A stretch of DNA of 64,000 nucleotides from Sphingomonadaceae bacterium (GCA_025359425.1 JANYGC010000114.1:38011-102010); one strand, 5' to 3'. Shown: positions 44,886 to 53,745, counted from the stretch's first letter. Made by a program: numbers and translations. Notes: generated from the letters alone by a model not told the origin.

Positions 44886-45818
44886 CTATATTCCCCCGCC
44901 GGTGAGGCGCTGGCAGATCAGGTCGAGCTGATCGAGCGTGCGATAGCGGATCGTGACCGCGCCCGAGCGCGGATCGGCGTCGGTGTTGATCCGCACCGAC
45001 AGCCCGAGGAATTCCTCGAGGTGGCTCTGCACTGCGGCAATATCGGCGGTGGTTTCGGGATCGCGGGCACCGCGCGCTCGGCGCGGGGTGGCTGCCGGCG
45101 CGGCGCCGCGCCGGACCAGGCGCTCGACTTCGCGCACCGACAAATGCCGCGCTGCCGCATCGGCGGCGAGCGCAGCTGCGTTTTCCGCGCCGATCAGTGC
45201 GCGGGCGTGGCCCATCGACAGCTGGCCTTCCTCAACCATGGTTACCACCGACTCGGGTAGCGACAGCAGACGCTGAAGGTTGGCGACGTGGCTGCGGCTC
45301 TTGTCGACCAGCTGGGCGATCTCGGCTTGCGTCAAGCCGTCGTCTTCGCTCAACCGGTGATAGGCGCGCGCCTCCTCGATCGGGTTGAGGTCTTCGCGCT
45401 GGAGATTTTCGATCAAGGCCAGTGCAGTGACTTCGCGGTCGCTCAGGTCGCGGATAATCGCCGGGATTTCATGAAGTTGTGCACGCTGCGCGGCGCGCCA
45501 ACGACGTTCGCCAGCGACCAGCCGCCACTGGCCCGGACCGTGCGGCGTGACGATCACCGGCTGGATCACTCCGCGTGCGGCGATCGAGGCGGCCAGTTCG
45601 CTCAAGGCTGCCTCCTCGAACCGACGACGCGGCTGGGCCGGGTGGGGAACGATATCGGCCACCGCCAGCATCGCCAACCCGGTTACCGAGCCGTTGCCGC
45701 TCGCGGTGGGTGCGCTGACCAATGGTTCCTCGCGGCGGCTTTCACCGAGCAAGGCTCCAAGACCACGCCCCAAGGCGGGGCGCTTGGCGGTCATGCGAAT
45801 CACCGAATCGTCGCTCAT
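44886..45818 (-). CDS. parB: chromosome-partitioning protein ParB
   Basis: 310 residues: N-terminal ParA-stimulating region (ALGRGLGALLGE), the CTP-binding/clamp domain with VADIVPHPAQPRRRFEEAALSELAASI and the GERRWRAAQRA box, the DNA-binding helix-turn-helix (GLTQAEIAQLVDKSRSHVANLQRLL) and a C-terminal dimer domain. It binds parS sites, of which four are seen 1-4 kb away. ATG start overlaps the parA stop (ATGA). Last gene of the mnmG-rsmG-parA-parB run. Confidence 0.97.
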   Translation of the reverse strand: MSDDSVIRMTAKRPALGRGLGALLGESRREEPLVSAPTASGNGSVTGLAMLAVADIVPHPAQPRRRFEEAALSELAASIAARGVIQPVIVTPHGPGQWRLVAGERRWRAAQRAQLHEIPAIIRDLSDREVTALALIENLQREDLNPIEEARAYHRLSEDDGLTQAEIAQLVDKSRSHVANLQRLLSLPESVVTMVEEGQLSMGHARALIGAENAAALAADAAARHLSVREVERLVRRGAAPAATPRRARGARDPETTADIAAVQSHLEEFLGLSVRINTDADPRSGAVTIRYRTLDQLDLICQRLTGGGI

Positions 45819-46591
45819 GCGGCTTTCCTTTGTTCGGGCAGGCGCGTGATCAACTCGCGCGCCAGCGCCATGTATGCCTTGCTGCCCGAGCAGGTGTGAT
45901 CGTAAACCAGCGCCGGAAGACCGTGGCTCGGCGCTTCGGACAAGCGGACATTGCGCGGGATCACTGCCTCAAACACCAGGTTGCCCAGGCACGAGCGGAC
46001 ATCGTCGGCCACCTGGTCAGTCAACCGGTTGCGCCGGTCGAACATGGTCAGCGCGATCCCGACGATCCCAAGATCCTTGTTGAAACGCTGCTGCACCCGC
46101 TCAACCGTCTGTAAAAGTTGGGAAAGTCCTTCAAGCGCAAAGAACTCGCACTGCAGCGGCACCAGCAGGGTATCCGCGGCGCACAGCGCGTTGAGAGTAA
46201 GCAACCCAAGCGAAGGCGGGCAATCGATGAAGGCGATGTCGTAACCATTGTCACCAGCGAGTGCGGTGCGCAGCCGATCGGTGCGATTGTCGACTCCGAC
46301 CAGTTCGATCTCGGCACCGGACAAGTCGACCGTCGCGGGAATGATGTCGAGCCCGGGGATCCGGGTAGCCATCACGCATTGCGCCAGCGGCATCTGGTCA
46401 ACCAGCAAATCGTAGGACGAAGACGTACGCTCGCTTGCATGAATTCCGATCCCGGTCGAGGCGTTGCCTTGCGGGTCGATGTCGATCAACAGCACCTTCC
46501 AGCCGGTCGCAGCCATCGCGGTGGCCACGTTGATCGCTGTGGTGGTCTTGCCCACCCCGCCCTTCTGATTGGCGATCGCCACACGAATCAC
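45815..46591 (-). CDS. parA: chromosome-partitioning ATPase ParA
   Basis: 258 residues; deviant Walker A KGGVGKTTTAIN near residue 10-20, Walker B CxVLIDIDPQGNAS region (DCPPSLGLLTLNAL), and the GLSEAPSHGLP C-terminal motif. ParA forms an ATP-dependent gradient that pulls ParB-parS. Start codon overlaps the rsmG stop (ATGA). Confidence 0.97.
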   Translation of the reverse strand: MIRVAIANQKGGVGKTTTAINVATAMAATGWKVLLIDIDPQGNASTGIGIHASERTSSSYDLLVDQMPLAQCVMATRIPGLDIIPATVDLSGAEIELVGVDNRTDRLRTALAGDNGYDIAFIDCPPSLGLLTLNALCAADTLLVPLQCEFFALEGLSQLLQTVERVQQRFNKDLGIVGIALTMFDRRNRLTDQVADDVRSCLGNLVFEAVIPRNVRLSEAPSHGLPALVYDHTCSGSKAYMALARELITRLPEQRKAA

Positions 46592-47244
46592 GACTTTTTC
46601 CCCTTGTTCGCAGCACCTTCGCCGACCAAAGTCCCGACGATGAGCCCCGCGTCGACATCACTGAGCGATTGTTCCACGTGGAACAAATGGTCCCAGCCTT
46701 GCAGCTCCAACAGTTCCTGCGCGGCAGAACGCCCTTTCGGCAACAGCCAGCGCGTGTCGCTTGTGGAAAATCGTGCGGATAGATCGAGCAATTTAGGCAA
46801 AGGCGCGAAAGCACGTGCCGAAATGACGCGGAATTTTTGATCGAGCAGCGACTCAAGACGTCCGGCGAATACCTCGGTCTGGTCGAGTGCAAGCGCAGAT
46901 CGCACTGATTCGAGCCACTCCGCCCGCCGCCCGCGCGATTCGACCAAGACGATTCGGGTCTCCGGCCGCAGCGCCGCAATCACCAGGCCGGGAAATCCGG
47001 CACCCGTCCCCAGATCGAGCCACGGCGAGGATGTTTCACGTGGAACATGTGCCAGCAGCTGCGCCGAATCGACAATATGCCGCAACCACACACGTGCGAG
47101 ACTGGCAGCAGAAACGAGGTTTTGGCGCTGGTTCTCATGACCAAGCATGGCGACCAGCAGTTCCAGTCGCTCTCGCGCCACCTCATCCCATTCGGGCAGG
47201 TGTTCCAGCCATTCGCGCGCCTCTCTTTCACCCGACAGGATCAT
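46588..47244 (-). CDS. rsmG: 16S rRNA (guanine527-N7)-methyltransferase RsmG
   Basis: 218 residues; SAM-binding motif [15 protein letters not shown], followed by [16 protein letters not shown], both typical of GidB/RsmG. It modifies G527 in the 530 loop of 16S rRNA. Two parS-type palindromes lie inside its coding region (46670-46685 and 47032-47047). Overlaps both neighbours by 4 bases (mnmG and parA), the usual alphaproteobacterial order. Confidence 0.96.
   Translation of the reverse strand: MILSGEREAREWLEHLPEWDEVARERLELLVAMLGHENQRQNLVSAASLARVWLRHIVDSAQLLAHVPRETSSPWLDLGTGAGFPGLVIAALRPETRIVLVESRGRRAEWLESVRSALALDQTEVFAGRLESLLDQKFRVISARAFAPLPKLLDLSARFSTSDTRWLLPKGRSAAQELLELQGWDHLFHVEQSLSDVDAGLIVGTLVGEGAANKGKKS
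46670..46685. promoter_or_regulatory. parS: parS site TGTTCCACGTGGAACA (inside rsmG)
   Basis: Perfect 16-base palindrome, matching the ParB site TGTTnCACGTGnAACA. It lies in the rsmG coding region, so the site is constrained both as protein code and as ParB target. Present about 10 kb from the presumed origin. Confidence 0.88.
47032..47047. promoter_or_regulatory. parS: parS site TGTTTCACGTGGAACA (inside rsmG)
   Basis: Near-perfect palindrome (one position differs between arms), fitting the parS consensus TGTTnCACGTGnAACA. Second site inside the rsmG coding region. Confidence 0.87.
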
Positions 47245-49088
47245 GCCGCCCGGCGCCGGGCATGAACCAGCAGCGCCGCCAGCGCCGCCGGGGTGATCCC
47301 GGGAACGCGGCCAGCAGCGGCCAGCGTGGCGGGCTGAACCGCGCTGAGCCGCTCGACCATCTCATTCGAGAGCCCGGGGATGCCGTGATAAGGGAAGTCA
47401 TCGCCAAGCAGCAGCCCCTCGCCCGCACGCAAATCGCGCAACTCGTTGTCCTGCCGCGCCAGATAGGGGGCATAGACAGCGTCTTCGGACAGTTCTTCGG
47501 CCAGATCAAGATCGCTGCGCAGCCCTGAAGTAAGCCAAGGTGCCAGTGCATCCAGCCCGATTCCGCCAAACCGCAACCACTCGCGCAGCGGCAACCGCCC
47601 AGCCTCGGCACGCACTGGCAAACCTGCGGCGGCCAACTCATGCCCGCTGACCGTGGCCTCCAGTGACTGGGAATACTGTGCTTTGGCCTGTTCGCGCCGG
47701 GCAAACCAGCCTGCGCGCTCGGTGCCGATACAGCCCACCTCCAGCCCCAACGGAGTCAGCCGGGTCCCGGCGTTGTTGGCGCGCAACCGCAAGCGGTACT
47801 CGGCCCGCGCGGTGAGCATGCGGTAGGGCTCGGAAACGCCGTGCAAGGTCAGGTCGTCGACCATCACCGCCATGTAACTGTTCGCGCGGTCAAGCGCGGG
47901 TGCGGCGCGGCTGAGAACCACCGCTGCAGCGTACATTCCGGCGACCAGGCCTTGCGCTGCCGCCTCTTCGTATCCGGTCGTGCCGTTGATCTGCCCGGCG
48001 CAATAGAGCCCAGGCATGACCCGCACCTCAAGACTGGAGCGCAACGCACGCGGATCGATATGGTCGTATTCCACCGCATAGCCCGGCACGACCATCTCGA
48101 CTTGCGCGAGTCCATCCATGGTCCGCAGCATCGCCAGCTGGACATCGGCCGGCAGCGAGGTGCTGATCCCGTTGGGATAGACCAAGTGCGTATCCAGTCC
48201 CTCGGGCTCGAGGAACACCTGATGCCCCTCGCGATCGGCGAAGCGGTGGATCTTGTCTTCGATCGAGGGGCAATAGCGCGGTCCTGATGCTCCAATCGCG
48301 CCGGAAAACAGCGGCGAACGGTGCAGGTTGGCGCGAATGACGTCATGGCTGGCGGGGTTGGTCCGGGTGATCGCGCAGAACACTTGCGGCAGCGGCCGCG
48401 CCTTGGTCAGCGAAGACATGGTCCACGGTTCGCGATCCGACGGCTGCTCCTCTAGCCGCGCCCAATCGATCGTTCGGCCATCGAGGCGGGGCGGAGTGCC
48501 GGTCTTGAGCCGGGCCAACGGCAGCGCCGCTCCGCGCAGCTGCGCCGCGAGCCGCTGCGCCGATGCTTCGCCGATCCGCCCGCCGACCAGCCGCTCCTCA
48601 CCGCGAAACAGCACCCCGCCAAGGAATGTGCCGGTACACAGCACCACCACCGCTGCCTCAAGCGCCGTTCCGTCGGCCAGCTCGATCCCACTCACTCGCT
48701 CGCCGGCGAACCGCAGTGCCGCGGCCTCGCCCTCAACCAAGGTCAGGTCACCCTGGAGTGCTAACAGGCGCTGGACTTCAGCCTTGAAGCGCTTGCGATC
48801 GGCTTGGACCCGCGGCCCCTGGACCGCGCTGCCCTTCGAGCGATTGAGCATACGGTAGTGGATCGCCCCGGCGTCTGCAGCGCGCGCGATGATCCCGTCG
48901 AAGGCGTCGACCTCGCGCACCAGATGCCCCTTGCCGAGCCCGCCGATCGCGGGATTACAGCTCATCGCGCCGATTGCGGCCAGATCAAAGCTGACCAATG
49001 CGACGCGCGCGCCCATCCGCGCCGCAACCGCTGCGGCCTCAACCCCGGCGTGTCCGCCGCCAATTACAATGATGTCGAACTGCTGCAT
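47241..49088 (-). CDS. mnmG: tRNA uridine-5-carboxymethylaminomethyl modification protein MnmG (GidA)
   Basis: 615 residues; FAD-binding [13 protein letters not shown] near the start, [19 protein letters not shown] (MnmG signature) and the helical C-terminal domain. With MnmE it adds the cmnm5 group to wobble uridine 34 of tRNAs. Length is normal (about 620). Overlaps rsmG by 4 bases. The 80-base gap to mnmE holds a parS pair. Confidence 0.97.
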   Translation of the reverse strand: MQQFDIIVIGGGHAGVEAAAVAARMGARVALVSFDLAAIGAMSCNPAIGGLGKGHLVREVDAFDGIIARAADAGAIHYRMLNRSKGSAVQGPRVQADRKRFKAEVQRLLALQGDLTLVEGEAAALRFAGERVSGIELADGTALEAAVVVLCTGTFLGGVLFRGEERLVGGRIGEASAQRLAAQLRGAALPLARLKTGTPPRLDGRTIDWARLEEQPSDREPWTMSSLTKARPLPQVFCAITRTNPASHDVIRANLHRSPLFSGAIGASGPRYCPSIEDKIHRFADREGHQVFLEPEGLDTHLVYPNGISTSLPADVQLAMLRTMDGLAQVEMVVPGYAVEYDHIDPRALRSSLEVRVMPGLYCAGQINGTTGYEEAAAQGLVAGMYAAAVVLSRAAPALDRANSYMAVMVDDLTLHGVSEPYRMLTARAEYRLRLRANNAGTRLTPLGLEVGCIGTERAGWFARREQAKAQYSQSLEATVSGHELAAAGLPVRAEAGRLPLREWLRFGGIGLDALAPWLTSGLRSDLDLAEELSEDAVYAPYLARQDNELRDLRAGEGLLLGDDFPYHGIPGLSNEMVERLSAVQPATLAAAGRVPGITPAALAALLVHARRRAA

Positions 49089-49112
49089 CTCGACCGCGCC
49101 TTAGCGCAGCTG

Positions 49113-49128
49113 TGTTTCACGTGAAACA
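49113..49128. promoter_or_regulatory. parS: parS site TGTTTCACGTGAAACA (mnmG-mnmE gap)
   Basis: Perfect match to the canonical parS palindrome TGTTTCACGTGAAACA. It lies in the short gap between mnmG and mnmE, 25 bases from the mnmG start. Confidence 0.95.
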
Positions 49129-49152
49129 GTGTTCAACAATTCAGCCCATCGA

Positions 49153-49168
49153 TGTTCCACGTGGAACA
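49153..49168. promoter_or_regulatory. parS: parS site TGTTCCACGTGGAACA (just after mnmE)
   Basis: Perfect palindrome ending one base before the mnmE stop. Only 24 bases separate it from the previous parS site, so ParB could load at both. Confidence 0.93.
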
Positions 49169-50446
49169 TCACTTGCCGATGCAGAACCGGCCGAACAGCG
49201 TGTCGAGCATATCCTCGGTCGTGGTACGGCCGAGCAGGGCATCAAACGACAACCGCGCGACCCGCAAAGCTTCAGCCATCAGCAGCGGATCGTGCTCGTG
49301 CCGCGCTGCAGCCAACGCGCGCTGGGCATGGCGCAGGTGCCTGTGCTGGCGCTCGTTAAGGGCGGCATCGCCCGGCCCGGGCAAGGCTGCCCGCGCTGTT
49401 GCAATCAGGTCGTCCCGCAGTGCCGCGATCCCCGTGCCGGTCGTGGCGGAGATCCGGTGGCGCGGTGCCTGTTTGGCCAAAGCACCGCTGCGGTCGATCT
49501 GCGCGGCGACTTCCCACGCCCCATCTGGTCCCGCGCCCTCTGGCCCCAGCCACAGCACCAGATCGGCGCGATCGAGCGCCTCGAGCGCGCGCTCGATCCC
49601 GATCGCCTCGACCTCATCATCGACGCCGTCGTGCAATCCCGCGGTGTCGGCGAACAGGAATGGCACCCCGGCATAGGCCACCGGGCGGGTCAGGACATCG
49701 CGGGTGGTGCCAGGGATTGGTGTCGCGATTGCCGCCTCGGCTTCAACCAAAACATTGAAAAGTGTGCTTTTACCTGCGTTCGGCGGGCCCGCGACGACCA
49801 CCCGGTAGCCTTCGCGCAATTGTTCCGCGCGGGGCCGCGCCAGCCACTGCGCCAATTCGGTTTCGAGCACCGCCAACTGCATCGCAAATTCGGCCGGAAG
49901 TACGGCAACGTCGTCCTCATCGCCGAAATCGAGCACCGCCTCAAGCGCGGCCGATTGCCCGAGCAACACATCGCGCCAATGCTCGACCTGCTTTGAAAAC
50001 GCCCCACCCGCCATCGCCAGTGCCGACTGGCGCTGCAGCTCGGTCTCGGCCGCCAGCAAATCGGCCAGCCCTTCGGCCTCAGCCAGATCGATCTTGCCGT
50101 TTACGAAGGCTCGGCGGGTGAATTCACCTGGAGTCGCGGCGCGCAGACCCAGTATCAGCGCCAAGGCCGCCTCGACCGCGCCGATCACCGCGCGGCCACC
50201 GTGGCAATGCAGCTCAAGCGTATCTTCGCCGGTCGCGCTGTGCGGGCCGGGCAGCCATAGCGCCAGTGCGCGGTCGATCACCGCCCCGGCGCTGTCGCGC
50301 AGCGTTGCACTGGTCGCATGGCGGGGTTCGAGCCGCTTGCCGAGCAGCGCCTGCATTGCCGCCGCCGCCTGCGGGCCGCTCACCCGCAGCACGGCGATCG
50401 CGGCCGGCGCGGCGCCGCTCGACAAGGCAAAGATGGTGTCACTCAT
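49169..50446 (-). CDS. mnmE: tRNA uridine-5-carboxymethylaminomethyl modification GTPase MnmE (TrmE)
   Basis: 425 residues; N-terminal tetrahydrofolate-binding domain, helical domain and an inserted G domain with P-loop GPPNAGKSTLFN (about 220-232) and DTAGLHD. The C-terminus ends CIGK, the catalytic tail of MnmE. Slightly shorter than E. coli MnmE (454), within the alphaproteobacterial range. It works with MnmG, next downstream. Start ATG 50446 follows the DUF6489-like gene. Confidence 0.96.
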   Translation of the reverse strand: MSDTIFALSSGAAPAAIAVLRVSGPQAAAAMQALLGKRLEPRHATSATLRDSAGAVIDRALALWLPGPHSATGEDTLELHCHGGRAVIGAVEAALALILGLRAATPGEFTRRAFVNGKIDLAEAEGLADLLAAETELQRQSALAMAGGAFSKQVEHWRDVLLGQSAALEAVLDFGDEDDVAVLPAEFAMQLAVLETELAQWLARPRAEQLREGYRVVVAGPPNAGKSTLFNVLVEAEAAIATPIPGTTRDVLTRPVAYAGVPFLFADTAGLHDGVDDEVEAIGIERALEALDRADLVLWLGPEGAGPDGAWEVAAQIDRSGALAKQAPRHRISATTGTGIAALRDDLIATARAALPGPGDAALNERQHRHLRHAQRALAAARHEHDPLLMAEALRVARLSFDALLGRTTTEDMLDTLFGRFCIGK

Positions 50447-50468
50447 ACATGAGGGTAGCTGAGCGTGC

Positions 50469-50726
50469 TCAGTCGTCCTTCTTCTTGCCCGCCCCGGCGG
50501 AAAATGCCGCCCCGCTTTCCATGAATTGCTGGAACAGCTTCATCCCCATCTGGCCCATCGGCGCGATGCCTTTGGCGAAGTCCTGGATCTGTTCGACGCT
50601 GCCCGCGCCCTTCATCGCCTTGGAGACCATGTCGACATAGACCGAATTGGCCTTCGACACATCGGGCAGGCCAAGGAAGGTGCGCGCCTCTTCGGGGGTG
50701 CATTCGATCTCGACCTGAACTTTCAT
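50469..50726 (-). CDS. small DUF6489-like protein
   Basis: 85 residues: MKVQVEIECTPEEARTFLGLPDV opening, then amphipathic helices with Met/Gly-rich centre (GIAPMGQMGMKLFQQF) and a Lys-rich tail. It resembles a small conserved sphingomonad family (DUF6489-like). ATG 50726 is preferred over an upstream start 9 codons earlier because it matches the family N-terminus. It lies 22 bases before mnmE and is probably co-transcribed. Function unknown. Confidence 0.75.
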   Translation of the reverse strand: MKVQVEIECTPEEARTFLGLPDVSKANSVYVDMVSKAMKGAGSVEQIQDFAKGIAPMGQMGMKLFQQFMESGAAFSAGAGKKKDD

Positions 50727-50824
50727 GGCACTGGGCTCCTTACGGGGCGTCAAGCTGGCATAGCCCCTTCACAAAGTCCACGCCGCGCTTAGGGTACAGC
50801 CAAATCGCTGCTGGAGACAAACCG

Positions 50825-51520
50825 ATGACCGAGACTGTGCAGATCGCTTCATTCCAGGACGACGGAACGATCCCGGCTTATGTCGCGCGTCCCGCGGGTA
50901 CGCCCAGCGCGGGGATTATCGTCATCCCCGAAATCTTCGGGGTCAACGCCGGGATCCGTCAGAAGTGCGACAAATGGGCTCAGGCAGGGTACCTCGCGAT
51001 CGCGCCCGACATCTTCTGGCGGTTCGCCCCGGGGGTCGAACTGGATCCCGATGTGCCCGCGCAGCTGCAAGAGGCGTTCGGCTATTTCGGGCAGTACGAT
51101 CCCGCCCTCGGGGTTTACGACATCGAAGCCGCAATCCGCTGGCTGCGCAGCCAGGGCGCGGCCAAGGTCGGCTGCGCCGGCTACTGCCTCGGCGGCCGGC
51201 TCGCCTATATGGCGGCGGCGCGGACCGACATCGACGCTTCGGTCGGTTACTACGGGGTGATGATCGACCAAATGCTCGACGAGGCGCACCACATCGCCAA
51301 GCCCTTGATGTTGCATATCCCGGTCGCCGATCACTTCGTCGGGTCAGCGGCGCAGGCCGCGATTCATGCCGCGCTGGACGATCACCCGCGGGTGACGCTG
51401 CACGATTACCCGGGGCTCGATCACGGCTTCGCTGCCGAAATGGGCACCCGTCGTGATAAGGCCGGGGCCGAACTGGCCGACGGCCGGACCGTGGCATTTC
51501 TGAAGGAGTATCTGGCATGA
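50825..51520 (+). CDS. dienelactone hydrolase family protein
   Basis: 231 residues of the alpha/beta-hydrolase DLH family. Nucleophile is Cys121 in GCAGYCLGG, acid is Asp in HIPVADHFV and the base is His in GLDHGFAAEM; Glu36 in IPEIFG is the usual family residue that triggers the cysteine. The true substrate may be a chlorocatechol-type lactone or an unrelated ester; not decided by sequence. Overlaps the next gene by 4 bases (ATGA at 51517-51520). Confidence 0.92.
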   Translation: MTETVQIASFQDDGTIPAYVARPAGTPSAGIIVIPEIFGVNAGIRQKCDKWAQAGYLAIAPDIFWRFAPGVELDPDVPAQLQEAFGYFGQYDPALGVYDIEAAIRWLRSQGAAKVGCAGYCLGGRLAYMAAARTDIDASVGYYGVMIDQMLDEAHHIAKPLMLHIPVADHFVGSAAQAAIHAALDDHPRVTLHDYPGLDHGFAAEMGTRRDKAGAELADGRTVAFLKEYLA

Positions 51521-51921
51521 AAGGCGGCGAATACGGCCTCGCCAAGTGGCACGAATACTTGGCATCGCGCGGTGACCTGACCCTGCTCGGCGCGATGATC
51601 GCTGACGATGCAGTGTTTCACTCACCCGTGGTGCACACGCCGCAAGTGGGCAAGGCCAAGGTCATGGCCTACCTTGGCGCGGCAGCACAGGTGCTCGGCG
51701 GCGATGGCTTCGCCTATGTCCGCGAGCTGGTCGACGGCAACCATGTTTTGCTTGAATTCAGCAACGAGCTCGATGGCATCCACGTTAACGGGATCGATCT
51801 GATCGCGTTCGACGATGCGGGGAACATCAAGGATTTCAAGGTGATGGTCCGCCCGATGAAGGCCATGAACAAGCTGTGGGAACTGATGGCGGCGCAGCTG
51901 GAGGGGGATGCAAACGGTTGA
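51517..51921 (+). CDS. NTF2-like (SnoaL-type) fold protein
   Basis: 134 residues: alpha+beta cone fold with LAKWHEYLASRGDLTLLGAMIADDAVFHSPVVHTP opening and the beta region HVLLEFSNELDGIHVNGIDLIAF. NTF2-like proteins often act as small enzymes or binding modules. Translationally coupled to the dienelactone hydrolase, so a shared pathway is likely. Substrate unknown. Confidence 0.85.
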   Translation: MKGGEYGLAKWHEYLASRGDLTLLGAMIADDAVFHSPVVHTPQVGKAKVMAYLGAAAQVLGGDGFAYVRELVDGNHVLLEFSNELDGIHVNGIDLIAFDDAGNIKDFKVMVRPMKAMNKLWELMAAQLEGDANG

Positions 51922-52002
51922 GGATCATGGGACGCTTGGCCGAAACGCAGGATTCACAGCCTGCCAATTGGTAAGTGACTCAATTCGGACGAAACTTTGC
52001 TG

Positions 52003-52046
52003 TTGGCGTAGAGTCCTGATTCCGTTAGATTCTTCATATCGGAGGG
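52003..52046 (+). promoter_or_regulatory. promoter and ribosome site before the small-protein gene
   Basis: TTGGCG (52003-52008) and TAGATT (52026-52031), spacer 17 bases, followed by GGAGGG at 52041-52046, 7 bases before ATG 52054. The flanking gap 51922-52053 is visibly more AT-rich than surrounding DNA. Confidence 0.5.
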
Positions 52047-52053
52047 TCCGCCC

Positions 52054-52302
52054 ATGACAGATCAGGCAGAGGCGAATTATCGCTGGTTCAAGGATCGCCT
52101 TGCCGACCTGATGGTTGCGCACAAGGGCCGCCACGCACTCCTGCACGATCAATCCGTCGACGATTATTTTGCTACGAGTCTCGAAGCCATAAAAGCTGGA
52201 ATTGTCAGGCACGGCGAAGGCAATTTCTCGGTCGAACCTGTCGACGACACCGTCGAAGACCTTGGATTTTTTTCGCATGTTAGTGCAGCGCTGCGCGCTT
52301 AA
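52054..52302 (+). CDS. small conserved protein (DUF5678-like), partner of retropepsin-like gene
   Basis: 82 residues: an amphipathic helix (YRWFKDRLADLMVAHKG), a strand-turn-strand core RHALLHDQSVDDYFATSLEAIKAGIVRHGEGNFSVEPV and a short tail. The G-x-xAL(I/L)HD...F...EA..AG...xGxGxFxV pattern resembles small DUF5678-like proteins encoded before retropepsin-type genes in many bacteria; match recalled from family features, not by search. Its stop overlaps the next gene by 26 bases. Codon use and base composition are more AT-rich than the neighbours, suggesting later acquisition. Confidence 0.68.
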   Translation: MTDQAEANYRWFKDRLADLMVAHKGRHALLHDQSVDDYFATSLEAIKAGIVRHGEGNFSVEPVDDTVEDLGFFSHVSAALRA

Positions 52303-52744
52303 CCACCATCGGCTGATCCTGCCCGTAAGCGTCACCAAGCCGCATTTCGGCGCAGACGGCTTTGTGTCAAATTTCACGCTTCACCAGTACAACGCTCTCA
52401 TCGATACAGGCGCGCAAAGGACCGTTGTATCAAGATCAGTAGTTGCTGAGCATGCCCTGTTTCGTACGGGTCACATGGAGTTCGGCGGCCTGCATGGCAC
52501 GCAAACCCACAGCCGCTATCTCGCTTCGATCGGACTTTGGGCAAAACGAGTCGAACGCGATGCCTCGTCAGCCGATTTCGAGAATACCGAACTCTCGCTA
52601 TTTTCCATCGAAGAGCCTTGCGAGGTGGTCGATATGCAAGAAAACACGAATTTTGACCTGATCCTTGGCTTCGACATTTTGAAAATGTTCAGTTTCAAGT
52701 TCGAAGCCAAGGAAAAGATGTTCGAAATAATCATCGCTCCCTGA
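52277..52744 (+). CDS. retropepsin-like aspartyl protease-fold protein
   Basis: 155 residues from ATG 52277 (an upstream in-frame start exists at 52202 but would lie fully within the small-protein gene). The pepsin-like retroviral protease signature ALIDTGAQRTVVS (catalytic Asp43-Thr-Gly45) is present, along with the second strand motif DLILGFDIL (127-135) and the flap-like GGLHGTQTHSRY. It would act as a homodimer if active. Substrate unknown. Translationally coupled to the preceding small protein, with the same AT-rich composition. The module seems recurrent in bacteria; a function in regulated proteolysis is only inference. Confidence 0.75.
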   Translation: MLVQRCALNHHRLILPVSVTKPHFGADGFVSNFTLHQYNALIDTGAQRTVVSRSVVAEHALFRTGHMEFGGLHGTQTHSRYLASIGLWAKRVERDASSADFENTELSLFSIEEPCEVVDMQENTNFDLILGFDILKMFSFKFEAKEKMFEIIIAP

Positions 52745-52765
52745 ATGCGCATAGCCACAAGCAGG

Positions 52766-53296
52766 TCACTTGCTCAGCAAATCGCACATAAACGCTAGCC
52801 GTTCCATCACTCCCGCAAACGGCAAGTCGATCACCTCATACCCATAGCGCCGCCATGCCGCCGTCACCGCAACATCGCTCGCCACAGCCTGTTCCCAGTT
52901 CTGGATGCGCTCGGCATCCTGCTGGTAAATGTCGGCCCAGGCCGGCGCACGCAGGATCGGTCCGGTGTAGCGCAGGCGGCGGCAGGCGGCATCGACTGCC
53001 TTGGGAACGGGCAACCCCGAGACGTCGAGAAAGCCCACCACATCGGGAACGCCGCGGTCGAACAGGACCGGTCCGGCTTGCCCGTCATGCCGTTCAAATT
53101 CGTGGACGTGCGCTTCGAGCATCGCTTCGGCAAAGCCGCGCGGATCGGTCTCGCGCAATGCCATTCCGCCCGGCTGCTGGAGCAGCACGCGCGCCACTTC
53201 CGGCGAAGTTATCAGGCCGGTCGCAGCGGCGGCGTCGAGCAGCGTGGTCTTGCCCGCCCCCGGCGCGCCGGTCAGGACAAGGCGGGACCGCGGCAT
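52766..53296 (-). CDS. P-loop NTPase (AAA_28-like) next to BLUF photosensor
   Basis: 176 residues; Walker A TGAPGAGKTTLL at residues 9-20, and a kinase-like LFDRGVPDVVGFLD motif with Asp near residue 80. It resembles the AAA_28 family of small nucleotide-binding ATPases/kinases of unknown role. Starts 4 bases after the BLUF stop, so the two are co-transcribed. Whether it is controlled by the light sensor is not known. Confidence 0.85.
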   Translation of the reverse strand: MPRSRLVLTGAPGAGKTTLLDAAAATGLITSPEVARVLLQQPGGMALRETDPRGFAEAMLEAHVHEFERHDGQAGPVLFDRGVPDVVGFLDVSGLPVPKAVDAACRRLRYTGPILRAPAWADIYQQDAERIQNWEQAVASDVAVTAAWRRYGYEVIDLPFAGVMERLAFMCDLLSK

Positions 53297-53300
53297 GCTG

Positions 53301-53687
53301 TCAATTGAGCATTACAAAGTTGCGGACCAGCTTGGCGGTCGCCGGATCGAGTTTGGGCAAGACCGTCAGCAAGCCGTCGAGCCGCAGGTCGGGTGACGCG
53401 TTCATGGCAACTTGCTGCATCGCCCAACCGGGCGCGCAGCGATCTGCGGCCTCCTCGTCGATCAGCCGCACGACCCCGCTGTGCCGCTCATCGACTTCGA
53501 TCCGGGCCATAAGCTGACCGATCCGATCCGCTTCGCCTTCGATCAGCTGAAGGAAGTTGTTGCCGTTATACAGCAGAAAACCGGTCACGTTATCGCGGGC
53601 ATTGTGCGCGGTCGCTTCTGCCAGGAGCTCGGCCAAGTCGTCCTCGCTCAAATCGTTGGCGGTGCTGACGTAAACAATCCGATGCAT
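53301..53687 (-). CDS. BLUF-domain blue-light sensor
   Basis: 128-residue stand-alone BLUF protein that binds FAD. The key photochemistry residues are all present at the right spacing: Tyr6, Asn29, Gln47, Trp88 and Met90 (AppA Tyr21, Asn45, Gln63, Trp104 and Met106). The rest is two C-terminal cap helices (KLDPATAKLVRNFVMLN). No output domain is attached, so the signal must pass to another protein; the coupled P-loop NTPase is the natural candidate. Ribosome site GGGGAG about 7 bases before ATG 53687. Confidence 0.92.
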   Translation of the reverse strand: MHRIVYVSTANDLSEDDLAELLAEATAHNARDNVTGFLLYNGNNFLQLIEGEADRIGQLMARIEVDERHSGVVRLIDEEAADRCAPGWAMQQVAMNASPDLRLDGLLTVLPKLDPATAKLVRNFVMLN

Positions 53688-53745
53688 GCCCTGCTCCCCG
53701 GTACAGCACCGCCTTAAGTGGCTGTTCCATATTATCTAAACTGGT

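Noticed and set aside
51922..52766. An integrated mobile element around the AT-rich small-gene pair.
   Set aside because: No integrase, transposase, terminal inverted repeats, target duplication or tRNA end was found; only composition differs.
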